Assembly (NCBI GenBank): GCA_963580455.1
Contig: OY756967.1
Location: forward strand, 22,738,022 to 22,802,021
Source of the DNA: Euonymus europaeus
Lineage: Eukaryota > Streptophyta > Magnoliopsida > Celastrales > Celastraceae
Direction: 5' to 3'
Length of the DNA stretch: 64,000 nucleotides
Positions 1 through 11,338 of this stretch are shown here, one piece after another. The notes under the pieces are model-generated. The model saw nothing but the letters and a program-made list of their open reading frames with translations, had not been told where the DNA came from and ran no database searches. Position 1 is the first letter of the stretch, and each line of letters begins with the position of its first letter. The translations under genes were made by a program, and so were the position numbers.

Positions 1-1203
1 AAAAAAAGAACCTATGAGTATTAGATCTGTGAAACATGAGTGGCTGAAAAAAATACCTCAGTTTTACAGTTGTCGTCTTTATTTTATCATCGAGGGATAG
101 TAATATATTTCATTTTGACGTAGAAGAAACGTTTTGTCTCCAATTGACCAATATATAAGTGATGTAGCCTTTGCATCACTAAGCTTGTGATAATGTCTAT
201 TCACTAACAAACAAGCTAAATGAAGAAAATCAGAAATTTTACTGGAAGGAGCTTGCATAAGGTGCTTGGGATACCTCTGTTATATCCGAAAGAAAAAACG
301 ATTTTAGACTTTTTAGCTGGTCTCTGCTTTCATGCATGGTTCAGTTTTACCTGGTTTAGCATATTAGATTGTCACTGCAATTTTGTTGACAAGTCGTGCT
401 TGAGGTAACTGGTAAGTGTGCTGATGCAATAATATTACAAGTTAAAAGTTCTTACTGTTGACAGAATTATGCATCTAATCCTGTAACCATTGAGTTAAAA
501 TGCTTCAAAATTTCCAGCACTATTCGAGTTCTAGTGTTGCTAATTTCAAAGTTTCTGGTTCTTGTTTCAGCTTGGGATTGATATTGGATCATCAGCAGTT
601 GCAAGGGGTGTGGTCAGTCTTGTTCTTGGTTACCTTAACAATTTGGTTATTGAAATGGCATTTTTTATTCAGGTATGCCATTTGCCATTTAAAATGATCA
701 CAAAAGTTCTATAATTTTTCAAATATTTTCACCTCAAAAGCAAGTGTTTAGCTATGTAATCTCACTATCAACCCAGCGCCTTTGCTTACTTGTCAATGTT
801 TTTCATAGGCTAATACTCAAGAGGAACTTCCAGAGTATCTACTGGGAACCTGCCGGCTCAATCATCTAGATGCCGCGAAATCAATTTTGTTGAAACAGTG
901 ATATCTTTCAATCATGTGTCCATTTGTGAGAGACCCAACCAGAAGTTGGGTTCGCGTCTAAATCACATCAAGGGGCATGGTGGATGTGTATGCTCCAACT
1001 TGCGAAAGGTCAATTCTTTTATTCAATCAGATTCATATTTTTGTATACGGCTTGTATATATCACTAGGATGGAAGAACCATCTTTGTGAATTAGTGATCA
1101 ATTGATCGTTCTTAATGCAGTTCTCTCATCCTATTAGGCCTTTCACTGCCGTGTTTTTGTATGAACCTAAGTTCTTTGATTATTTATCAATAGGCAGTCA
1201 CGT
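1..1203 (+). pseudogene. EDR2-like (DUF1336) 3' end, first copy, cut by window edge
   Basis: Two coding exons of an EDR2-like C-terminal (DUF1336) domain are visible: 571-672, which reads LGIDIGSSAVARGVV and ends in MAFFIQ, and 809-901, which begins ANTQEELPEYLLGT and ends with a stop after LLKQ. Both have correct splice borders. The whole segment is nearly identical, introns included, to 20,980-22,183, with scattered substitutions such as MAFFIQ against MAFLIQ and ANTQEE against ANTKEE. The upstream exons would lie left of the window, so it cannot be told whether this copy ends an intact gene or is a stray fragment. EDR2-like proteins normally carry PH and START lipid-binding domains ahead of this domain. 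The identity break at about 1,203 marks the duplication end. Confidence 0.75.
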
Positions 1204-2744
1204 TGTTGATTATGCACCACCACATGTCGGTTGTAATTTATTTATTTTTGGAAAAAGAGAAACATCTCAAACCATTTCATTCATGATCAAACATTAGTCG
1301 CCTAGCACTCAACACAATAGTGCAAAGTCTAAGGAATCACACCAGGCAGACAAAAAATTTAAACTACATCTCAATTGTAATTGGTGCCCTGTAGTTGTTG
1401 ATTATGTATAATATAATTGTTAACCACTCGATTAATAATGGGTGTGGTCTTGTGTTGCCTACACGAAAATGAATTGATTTGCTGGAATCATTCCATGTAA
1501 TACCATCACATCACCACCATTGAATGCATTGGTGGTGGTGTTGTCATATCCCACCATGATTTAAATCAAGGGTGGAGATGTGATAATATTGCATGAAATG
1601 ATTTCAGCTCCTCCATCCCTGACTACACCACACTCACATATCTTGCTTAATCGATAAAGTTAGAAGTCAAGTGTGATTGACAAGGCTATGTAGAACCCCA
1701 AGAGGGACATGCAGATCTCTCAATTAAATTTGTTTTTGAGTCACATTTTTATTATAAAAAAATTATCTCACATATTTATCTACGACTTTCAATACAATCA
1801 CATTAGCAAAACACATTTCTAGATGCAAATTTTTTTCGTCCCCTTTAGTAAAATCATTGACATTTCATTTATTCATTTTTTTTCCTAATAAAATTAATAT
1901 TGGTTCCCATGTCTATTATTAAAAAATCAAGTCACATAAACAAAACACTATCTCTCAATAAGACTGCATCAGCAAAACACACATTTTTATACATTATTTC
2001 CTCCCATTAACTTATAATCATTGCAAGTGTCCTGCATTTGACTTTTATTGTATAAAACCTTCCTCAATAACCCTGCATTTTGCAATAGATTATTAGTGTT
2101 ATATTGAAATTCTTTAATGTAAGTAACATTTCCCCAAATAATATTTGGAGTCCGGGTAGATAGCACTGGTTTCCCAATATTAAGCTAGAACTATCCACTT
2201 TATAATTTTAAATTCCAATTAAAGTAATTAATACTACTCAGCTTAGCTTACGAAGACACGCAATATAAGACATGATTAATTGAAGTTGCCTAAAATAAAA
2301 TTTTAATTTTGATCTTGTTTGAGAGAGGTGTTGAGGGAGTTTATGAATAAACAAACTACTTCGAATTTTACTTGACGTGAACACTTCAAAATGTTTAAAA
2401 GGATTCACGAATCCCTTTCAACACTTTTTTTCCTAACCTCGCAAAATGAAAGTTTGAGAGATGTTCAGTCACACAAATTCTCCCAACACCGCTCAACCCT
2501 TAAAGAATTTGATCTACTACATTTATCGCGAAGGAAAAAGAAACAAAAATTTTAAAATCCAAAAGGAAGGGCAGAACCGCCATTACATTTATAGTTAATC
2601 GTCTGCCAGACCAGGATGTATTGATCTTGATTGCACAACTTCTCCCATCAAGCAGATTTTGACCTGTGTTAATTGCTTTGATTTCTTCGGTAATTGAATC
2701 TACTATTTACACATATGATTTTGTTTATTCTCAAGCTGATTTGG
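1204..2744. other. Intergenic, no gene seen
   Basis: AT-rich sequence without a supportable coding exon on either strand. The only structure found is a fold-back at 1,481-1,608, listed separately. Confidence 0.6.
1481..1608. repeat. Imperfect fold-back with nested palindromes
   Basis: The arms 1,481-1,518 and 1,571-1,608 are reverse complements at about 32 of 38 positions, and several mismatches would be G:U pairs in RNA. Inside lie two further small palindromes, a CACCACC...GGTGGTG hairpin at about 1,511-1,540 and a CCACCATGATTT-type palindrome at about 1,550-1,575. This could be a decayed MITE or the stem of a small transcribed hairpin. I see no target duplication. Confidence 0.5.
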
Positions 2745-2753
2745 TTTGGGCTT
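2745..2753. repeat. Left 9-bp target-site duplication of the MULE
   Basis: TTTGGGCTT immediately precedes the first TIR base. The identical 9-mer follows the last TIR base at 5,026-5,034. Confidence 0.9.
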
Positions 2754-3339
2754 GGGAAATTTGGCAAACTAACCCCTTTTACAATGTTTTTTTGCAAAGT
2801 AACCATTTTTTTAGAAAACATAAATTGTGACCCATTTGACCAAGGAAAGGTCTCAAATGCCCTCAGTGCAAGATTTTTCATAAAAACAGCTTATTTCTCT
2901 TTCTCCTTCCCGACGTTGGCAGCAGCTGCAGACCATGAGCACAACTTCCCATTTTCGTCCGTCAAATGCATTGTGGTGAGTTGATTTCGGACAGATTTTG
3001 CTCTGCATGTGCGCTAACATTGTTGGATTCGAAGCTGGAAACTCGTTCAGACAAGCTACATACTCGTTTTGACCAAGATTGAGATCCGATTACCATCTAG
3101 GTGGCTTGTTTCATGCTTACATTTAGGACAGGTCAGATCTATCTTGAACACTCTCTAATCTATGTAATGCGTTGTGTTTATCACTTGCTACCTACACTGT
3201 GTAAGTTGTCATTTTGTTCGGGCATAAAAATCGTGTAGTTGTTGAATGCATATATTCTGTTATTGTGAAGAAATGCAGGTTTGTTTTCTGGATTGTGACT
3301 GATTATAGTTGTTGAATACATATATTCTGTTTAGCTTTT

Positions 3340-3520
3340 GTTTAGAAAAGAGTAAAATTATGTTTAGAATAGTGTAAATTATGTTTAGAATAGTGTGAAT
3401 TATGTTTAAAATGGGTATAAAGAGTAAAATTACGTTTTAGAATATTTTGAATATTGTTTATAATAGTCTCATTTGTATTTAGAACAGTGTACATTATGTT
3501 TACTATGTTGTTTAGAATTT
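3340..3520. repeat. Left subterminal TGTTTAGA-type repeats of the MULE
   Basis: Several degenerate copies of a roughly 20-bp unit around ATTATGTTTAGAATAGTGT lie in the left interior. Reverse-complement versions (CTCTAAACA) cluster at 4,175-4,345 in the right interior. Mirror-image subterminal motifs are typical of transposase binding regions in plant DNA transposons; that role is inferred here. Confidence 0.6.
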
Positions 3521-3649
3521 AGTTATTTATATTGTGTGCTTGTCCATTTTATTATATTGAAAACATATTATACATTGTTGTAGGAATGAAAGAGCTGAGC
3601 ATTGATTCAGTATTTTGGTGAGTGGGAAAAAAATGGCATGCACTACACA

Positions 3650-4172
3650 TATAAAGGTGGAAGAGTAAGGCTATTATAGTCTCAGAGCTAATTTCTTATG
3701 CTCAATTAGTAGATAAAGTCCGGGATATTACAAAGCTGGAGCATTATAGACATGATATTCAGATGAAGTATCTTTACAATGTGCGTTGTCCAACTGAGCC
3801 TGTTGAGATTGAAGGAGATGATGATGTTCATTGTTTCATTTGGTGTAATATGGATAAAAGTATTTCGGCTACATCTCTATGCATATCTTCAAATACTAGA
3901 GGTAATAATGATGTTTTTGGGGATAACATACGAATTATACAACAGAGGGATGACATGTTTAATTGTGTAGAAGGAATTGAAGAATTTCCTGGTCTTGGAT
4001 TCAGTAGAAACAACGAGAGAGTGTCGACATTGATGGAGTAGAACCACATAACAATGAACCTACCGTTCATCTGTATGGTGATGATTTTGATGATCGAACT
4101 AATGAGGTAGCCTATGATATAGTTGATGATGTAGTTGATGATGCATTCCTTGAAGCAGTTGATTATGCATAA
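3650..4172 (+). pseudogene. MULE transposase N-terminal remnant
   Basis: The reading frame includes AIIVSELISYAQLVDKVRDI and then IQMKYLYNVRCPTEPVEI followed by a DDD acidic patch. This matches the N-terminal region of plant MULE transposases (IxMKYLYNxRxPxxPVEIxxDDDV). A one-base shift near 3,670 separates it from an upstream YTYKGGRVR stretch, and a second shift near 4,040 separates it from an acidic C-terminal stretch ending at about 4,172. No MULE transposase catalytic domain or SWIM zinc finger follows, so the gene is broken and truncated. The direction is the same as the element's left-to-right order. Confidence 0.75.
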
Positions 4173-5025
4173 CCCTTCTAAACAAAACTGTATGTACTCT
4201 ATAAAACATCCTATTATGCTCTAAACAAAATTCTCAAGTACACATAACAAAATTTTAACTGTTCTACACATGATACATAGATGTTCTATACCTAATCCCT
4301 AATTACTCTAAACATATCCTCTTCTGCTCTAAACAATTTCCTTACATCAACTACACACATGCATCCAACAAAATCTTTCAATGCATTCAACAAAATCCTT
4401 AAGCAAATAACAGGTAAATCCACAGAGCTTTTAACTAAACCAAACAATCGAATAAGAACAGGAATACACAGTACAATGTACACCCCAAATAAACTGGGAG
4501 GCTTGTATCTCAGAAACCCTATCACATGGAATGACATGTAGAACCTAAATAAACCCAAAACCAATGGAAAACAAGATTTTAATAATCTTCAACCACAAAA
4601 ACCAGCACATAATTAAAGAATAAGAGGCATGCCTTCATTTATTTGCATCAATGGGGAGACGAAGACCCACTGCCCATTTCCGTTCTTTCTCAATGTTTCG
4701 AGAACAAATAAGTAAATGCATGACAAAAAAAAGACCATGGCTTACCTGTGTTGGTGATAGATGCAATGGATGAAGTCTTTGACAACGATAAAACTAGCAA
4801 AAACCGTCGCGAAGTGGAGTGCTCGACGAGAATGGAAGACGAAAACCGGTTGATTTCCGTAACTGTTTGGGCTGACTGTGGAGGTAAGAAAAATGAAGGA
4901 GAAAATCTGTTTGTAGGGGAATTTGAGACCTTTCAGTGGTCAAAAGGGTCACAATTTATGTTTTCTAGAAAAAGGGTTACTTTGCAAAAAAACATTATAA
5001 AAGGGGTTAGTTTGCCAAATTTCCC

Positions 5026-5034
5026 TTTGGGCTT
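5026..5034. repeat. Right 9-bp target-site duplication of the MULE
   Basis: TTTGGGCTT directly follows the right TIR and matches 2,745-2,753 at all nine positions. Confidence 0.9.
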
Positions 5035-6816
5035 ATTCAAAAAATAAAAAGGTTTTCATTGTACTCTGATATTCCTGATCTCAACGGGTGATCGGTTTAG
5101 TTTATCGTTAGTTTTCTTTCATTTTTTTTTGTGCTGATTTTCCCCGCCTCTTGTCACACGAAGATGTCTCTAATTTCGATCCTGTATTTTGATTAGGAAA
5201 TCTTTCTATTAACTGATTTGAGTCTTTAGATTTGTTAGGGTCGATTGGGCTATTCTGATGTCGACGATGAAGGTTTGAAGTGTTGGTGACGGTCAGGACA
5301 AATTTTAGCTTTTGGGTATACACGCGATCATCTCTTACACCACATAAGTGGGTTAACTTTGAAATTTAATTCTTGCTCTATCGACTTGCTTTTGTGGAAA
5401 AGGGGTTCTTGCTCTCTGCTTTATTTTAATTTGAATTTTGGTTCTCTCTCAACTGAGAATATTAAAGTGCTAATTTCAGGTTCGTTGTCTTCGTTTGAGC
5501 TACGATTGGGCCTTTATTTTTGTTGGATGATTGAGTTGGTATCTTTTATGGGATAGGTGAGATGCAATTGGTTTTTTAAGTTGTATTCGTCATCGTTCTT
5601 CATTTGTGCTTTCTTTGTGTGTTTGTCTATTGCTCTTCATTCTGGTGTGTGTTCTTCTCCAAGTTCTTCATTTGTTCTTTGAGCAGCAAGAAGAAAAGTA
5701 AGTTGAAAGCCCAAAGGGTAGTGGCCTTTTTCTCAGAAGAAATGGTTGGCCCATCCCATTCTGTATCCATTTTGAATCTTTGGTTCGCTACTGGTGATTT
5801 GTGCATCATCAAGTATTCAGACTGTCAGTGAAATTGTGGAATAAATTGTAGATAACTTGTTGAAATTATATTTTGCACAGTGTCTGATTATCGGTGACAA
5901 AGCACTCCCTGCTTCTATCAGTGTTTATCTTGATGTGTTGGGCAATCATCTCTTCCCGGATGTTTGATTTCGTTTTGCGTCGTCATTCCAATCGAAGCCA
6001 GTCTTGCCTCGCTGGAGGCTGAACTTAAGCTTGCCAACCAAGAATTAGAAATTTTGCCAGGTTGGTTGTTGTGAATGTTGTTCCTTCCCTTGATCTCCTT
6101 ACTTTTTTAAAAAAAATTATGTACAATAAAATGAAATTCGTAAACGAATAGTGGCTCCAAAATTAACTCTAAATTTTATGGCCCATTTACGGTGTATGAG
6201 ATCGGGGGTATTGTTTTAGTTGGGCTCTCGTTACGCACGAATACGTGTAAGCCTGTTAATGATTACGCATGAATACGAGTACGTCTATTAATGAAATGCC
6301 AGCACCATTGAAAACAAAATTGGGCTTGGGCCCGCCACTTGTTCGATAATCTGTAGTGAGCGCCATGCTCGCACGTTGTAGCGGGCGACGACATATTTTT
6401 TACGTTTGTTGTATGGTCCTTTTAATTTTTGTATTTGGATCCTTGAAATAAGGATGTTAATCATTATATAAAAGTGAAAATAATCAAACTGGTGTCGAAG
6501 ATTTTGGATAGTTTGTATGTAAATTCAGAGATTGAAACAGTAAAAACACCCAATATCAAGCTATCCTTCACGGTAGATAAGACTGTAAATAAAAATGATT
6601 CTTTTTGTACCCCAAATGCATATAGTCTCATTAAACAAAAACAGAAAAATTATGGCCAATTTTAAAATATGATAAGTAACAGTTAGGGATGAAAGGATTT
6701 GCAGAAATTCTAAGGGGTTCATTCCTGAATTTACTGCTGCAACAGAATCCACTACTGCATTCTTTTAAGCCCCATATTCTGCTGCGGGATGTTAGATTTT
6801 GTTAGATTTTCGCATT
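5035..6816. other. Intergenic, no convincing gene
   Basis: There are only short open frames. A possible exon at about 5,990-6,059 reads ASLEAELKLANQELEIL just before a GTTGGT donor-like site, but no partner exons were found, so it is not called a gene. The left edge is MULE-flanking host sequence. Confidence 0.45.
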
Positions 6817-7408
6817 GTTTTCATACATATATTAGACAATTGACTTGAAAAGTTTCAGCAAAACTAAAAATAATGGGAGTAAAGCAGGTACGGCCTCAAA
6901 AACAAATAAAACTATGATCAAATCCAAAAGCAGAATACACAAATTCAGTACAATAAAGACATGAAATTTTATGAACTCCAAGTTTCTAACAAGCTAGTGT
7001 CGAACCCAAAGGGGCTGTTGAATTATGTCAACTCTGCTAACTCTTTGATTGTCAACTTTTTCTGTACAATTGCATGAGAAGAAAAGCCAAAATGACCTCA
7101 AAATCTTCAAGGCTTCCTGGAGAGCAAGTTGAGGCCCATAGTGTCTTGCATAGCAGTCTCCCGATGTAAAACTCTCTGTCATCGTACTCTGAAAATCTAT
7201 CAAGCAATTCACCAAGAACAAATAATGCTCTGCTGTCACCAGTCAGGTCAGCATTGGAGTATGAAAACCCCACTCCTGTTGGTGACTCAAGAAATAACAC
7301 ATTGCAGCTGCAAAATAAAATTATAAACACCCAGTAAAACATTTTTAATTTGAAGGGGCAAAAAATTTATGGGTATATACCATTTTTCCATGAATATCTA
7401 TTTCTGTA
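6817..7408 (-). pseudogene. Serine carboxypeptidase-like (SCPL) exon fragment, copy A
   Basis: On the minus strand an acceptor TTTTGCAG at about 7,308 opens an exon that reads [18 protein letters not shown], then [13 protein letters not shown]. After a one-base shift it continues in another frame as [15 protein letters not shown]. Active serine carboxypeptidases (peptidase family S10) read continuously through FPEYxxREFYITGESYAGHYVPQL at this place. Here the frame is broken and the catalytic serine of GESYAGHY is a cysteine (GDCYARHY), so no active enzyme can be made. The segment is repeated at 15,068-15,682 with the same defects. No neighbouring SCPL exons were recognised. Confidence 0.75.
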
Positions 7409-9600
7409 AAGTAAAGGGTTTTGCCTTCACCAAAAAAACTCAAAAAAGGTGAAGCTCCTGCATCGATCACTGTGTATTATTCAAGCATGATATAATTAAT
7501 CAATCAATCACTCTGGATACCTAAAGTGACAACATCAAGTTTGAGTATACCAAAAAAGCTGACATTTAGCACTCCTGTCAATGCACCACTGCTTTGGCAA
7601 GCAAAGGGTTCTTTGATGACTTGTTATAACTTGGATTTCAATGTTTTTTCCATGTATTCATGCATATCTCCGAATTTTAAGCAATGTTTGGATAGAAAAT
7701 CCTAGTTAAGAAATATCTTTTAAGTGCACATTAAAGATGCCAAAAATAGCTCAAAATGATCAACAAAAAAGTATGTATGCAATGAGGCAAATATATAAAA
7801 TCAGCAGCTCAAATAGGGATATATAAACCCTTGTTTTCGAGAAAATAAAATACATTTCCATTTAACAATGGATTGAGTCAGTTTGTCCCCAAAATTGGTG
7901 GCCCTCTTGACTAAGCACTATTTTGAACACCAAAACCAAAAGGAACCGAGGCAGAAGATTACAATCAGTAGGCAGCCTCAGATGATCCTTAGCGTTCCCA
8001 TTTGTAGTGAGCAAACTTACCTGAAACACCAACATTCCCATGAGTGAACACTGATTTTCAGGGAATTATCACGATTAGGAAATACAGAAAGATGCAGAAG
8101 TTGACATGTACACCCAAATCAAAACAAAAAGAACTAAAAATTAGATATATGGGGATGGAGACAAAATTATTTGATGTACTAGCCAAAATAAGCACCTGAA
8201 CATTCACGACAACATATGGGTTATTTTTATCATCAATTAGCACATTTTAAAGGGTAATAAAAAAGTAAAGAAGAAGCTAGAGATGAAATTATTATCAACA
8301 AAAGATAACTTGCCTCATAGAGCTCAAGCCTGTCATCATTTGTCAAGATGCATTTGCATGAAATGAGTGCATCTTGTCTTCTGCTATCAAACATCCACAC
8401 AAGGAAAAGGTTAAGTAATAAATAGCCACAATATAAAGCAAAATAGGAGCAAACAGAAGTATTAGCACAAGTACTACCTTTACACTCACAAGCGCTATCT
8501 TTCCCACTGGCCGTTGCCTTTTTCCATACTGGCCTGATAACAAAGAAAATATGTATGTATGCAATGCAAATGAAAGACAAAGGATGAAAGGCTAAGAAAT
8601 ACAACATCAACATTTACCTTGTCTTGTGGGAGTAGTGTGAGCTTGAATGTCCAGCGACCGAAAATTCTGTCTTCAAGACAATCTCGTAGTGATTATGTAT
8701 AAATTGCATGAAAGCAACAAAGAAGCAAGATAAGTAGATGGACTTGCGAAACTGGCATGTCTAACACACTCCTCATAGTTTTCAAACATCATCTTGTCAG
8801 TCTATGCGCTCTCCTTTGTTTCTCAATGCTTAACATTATATAAGACGTCAATGATACTAGATCTCAATTTTAATTATTTCTCTACTTTCCCTTTCCTCCT
8901 CTTTCTCATCAACTTCAGTTTCAAGTTCTATAACAGATGTACCATCCAATCACTCTGTAATTTCATAGATTACTACCAACTCTAAGCCAAAATTTAATAA
9001 TCAAATTCTTTAATTGTGTAATATATCACAGTTAATCTCAGGGAGCTAAATTCAGTGATCCAAGTTTGTTTCTTAATTGTGGAAAATCATTATATTGTGA
9101 TTCTACCCATAGGTAATGAGTTTACCAAAAGCACTCTTAGTTCAGCTAGATGTCAACAATTTTAAGTGCATGCACCAAATGCATTCTGAATCGTGGAGAA
9201 TTACTATAATGAGAACCTGGCCATAGTTACTAAGTTTACTAAGAAAGAGTCTAGATTCAGCTACAGAATAATAGCTATTATGTGCATTGCTCTGTGAAAA
9301 GAACACTAAAAGGTACCCATTTTCCTCTACGATCATTTTGAATGACACTTTCAGTTTTTAATGCAAACTCAAGGTAGAAACCTCCAAACTTGGATTGCTT
9401 ATGGGAGCACAATATGTCAAATCCAATAAATTAGATCAAGTTTAATAACGGAAGCACTCCACATCATTAAATTCGTTAGTCAAGAAATATGGGTTTCAAG
9501 AATTAAACATCTAATTGTGTATAGAACGACACATAAAAGATAAGCAAAGGTGTCACTCAGGCTGCAGAGATAAAAAAAAATGAATTAAACTGAGGAGCTT
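7409..9600 (-). other. Unidentified exon-like blocks, minus strand
   Basis: Several short blocks with splice-like borders sit on the minus strand. Block 8,478-8,533 reads GQYGKRQRPVGKIALVSVK between an ATCAG acceptor and a GTAGTA donor. Block 8,314-8,380 reads RQDALISCKCILTNDDRLEL. A block near 8,180-8,240 reads NVLIDDKNNPYVVVNVQ. A block near 8,620-8,670 reads IFGRWTFKLTLLPQDK before a GTAAAT donor. They look like remains of one multi-exon gene. I do not recognise the family, and the phases do not all agree. The rest of the interval shows no coding signal. Confidence 0.35.
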
Positions 9601-10130
9601 TGGATCAATCAAGATGTATGTAGTAAGTACCTCAACTTGCAAAACCACAATACTTAATTTAGAGATCCACGACACCTGAAAAAACAAATAATCATCAACA
9701 ATTCAACATCAATTGATTTCTTGCATAAACTGTAGAGCTTGTATGTCACAGGAGATGCACTTAAAGGAATGGAAGAGATCAGCCAAGTAGAACCAACCTC
9801 GATTCAAAAGGTAGATAGGATAGTGAGTGTATTTTAGGCAGTTGCATCCATTGGGATAGATCGGTCGCAAGCTCATACAAAGATCAAAAATTCAAAATCC
9901 GAATCCCTTTGGCTTCTGCGGATTTTATCAGCAACCAAATAAAGGCAAGTTAACCACCTCACTGCTGTCCATTTCCTCGAATGGTTTCTTGTCCAGTGAA
10001 AGTCATATAATCCAATATGTAAAATACAATCCATTGTTTATGGCTATCCTCTTTTGGCCAAGCCTCTGGTCCATTTGGTGGCATTAACAACCCATCCAAC
10101 TTCACAAAATAATAAGTATGATCAAGTGTA
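9601..10130 (-). other. Further unidentified minus-strand coding-like blocks
   Basis: One block at about 9,613-9,676 reads VSWISKLSIVVLQVE between an acceptor-like CAG and a GTACTT donor. A second at about 9,960-10,100 reads VKLDGLLMPPNGPEAWPKED followed by QWIVFYILDYMTF and then a stop. Neither is recognised. They lie between the peroxidase exon and the unidentified blocks and share the minus orientation. Confidence 0.3.
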
Positions 10131-10226
10131 AATAATGTATGATTTTCTTTTTCTAATACAAAATAGTGATCTTACACAAATACATTACAGACATTGATGT
10201 TATTGGATAATTTGATGAAACAATAC

Positions 10227-10374
10227 CTTAAAAATGCAGTCATGGAACAAATTTCTGACCCATGAAACTACAGTGTTCCCATATTTGTTGGACAACTTGA
10301 TTGCTTCATGCTTAATTATCTCCTCAGCTTTTGGACAACTTTGTCCATAGTTATCCAACTGAAGTTCATTGTAC
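10227..10374 (-). pseudogene. Class III peroxidase single-exon fragment
   Basis: The 148-bp block, bordered by a GAACAG acceptor and an AAG/GTATTG donor, reads LQLDNYGQSCPKAEEIIKHE and then NTVVSWVRNLFHDC. This is the distal-haem region of plant secretory peroxidases: YxxxCPxAExII followed by the catalytic Arg and distal His in WVRxLFHDC. Both catalytic residues are kept. No signal-peptide exon, no proximal-haem exon and no continuation with SCDAS were found on either side, so this is an isolated exon. The neighbouring minus-strand fragments belong to other families. Confidence 0.75.
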
Positions 10375-11338
10375 CTGTTCAAACAAAAAGAAATAGAAAA
10401 TTTGTGTGCGGCCAGTGCCAAAGTAATTGCTAATTAACCAAACTTCAGGGGTCTTGTTACATTTGATAGACTACATCTATTAAAGGCAGTCTTTGCTTCT
10501 AATTTTCTAATTAGAGTTTTGGAGAAATATAATTTGCATAACCCTTAGAACTTAAAACATCCATAGTTCAAAAAATAGGGAGGGACCCAAGCATTTTATG
10601 GCAGCCTTACTCCAACATCTCATGAAATCCAGCAAATAAGAGAATCAACAATGAAACATTGCCCTTCCTCTCAAACCAAGCCATGTAAAGATCATAATTA
10701 TTAAGAACTTGACCATGAACTCACAATATTTTCAGGTTAAAAAGAAAAGATAGGAATTATAGACCTGTCAACACTTGCCGAACAGGAATGGAAGAGAGCC
10801 AACAGATGAACCAGAATATCACCCAAAAAATAGGTCACATACAATAAGCAGGGCATAACGAAATAGATAAAACCGGCAGAAGGTTGAAAAATAGTATTCT
10901 CACTCATCAAAAACCTTCGTCGTTAATTCGGTTCGTGCTCCCAAACACATGAACCGAGGGAATCGAGGATTAACCCAAAATGAAGGCAAGAAAAATTAGC
11001 GTACACACATAAATTGTAGGTTCTACGGTTCTACCCACTGTTTCTTAGTACACCAATGAAATAAAAAATGATACAACTCGAAAAACAGAAACGAAGCAAG
11101 TAAATAAGAAATTAATGAGACGATTTGGTTGTTAGTAACCTCTAAAAAATCGAAGGAACAACAACACAGTTAACACATGCCATATCAGAGTAAGAAGCGA
11201 GGTATACCACGAGGACAGAAACAGCAGAGGCGAGCAAATAGACGTTCGTCCCCAATCACCAGCGTCTCACAACAAATACATCCACAAATCTCAGATGCAT
11301 ACCGACCTTTCCTTCGATAGAGAGGATAAGTCAGAGCC
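10375..11338. other. No gene recognised
   Basis: AT-rich sequence between the peroxidase fragment and the hAT element. On the minus strand 11,150-11,330 resembles a 5' leader followed by a GTATAC donor, but no coding exon can be attached to it. Confidence 0.4.

Larger units (their letters stand above)
2754..5025 (+). mobile_element. Mutator-like element (MULE), deletion derivative, long TIRs
   Basis: Long terminal inverted repeats of about 105-110 bp start GGGAAATTTGGCAAACTAAC at 2,754 and run inverted at about 4,915-5,025 with only scattered mismatches. They are flanked by a perfect 9-bp target duplication, TTTGGGCTT, at 2,745-2,753 and 5,026-5,034. A 9-bp duplication and long TIRs are hallmarks of Mutator-like elements. 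The 2,272-bp interior keeps only the N-terminal part of a MULE transposase reading frame (about 3,650-4,172) and no DDE catalytic core, so the element is non-autonomous. The intact duplication and similar TIRs suggest a fairly recent insertion. Confidence 0.9.
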
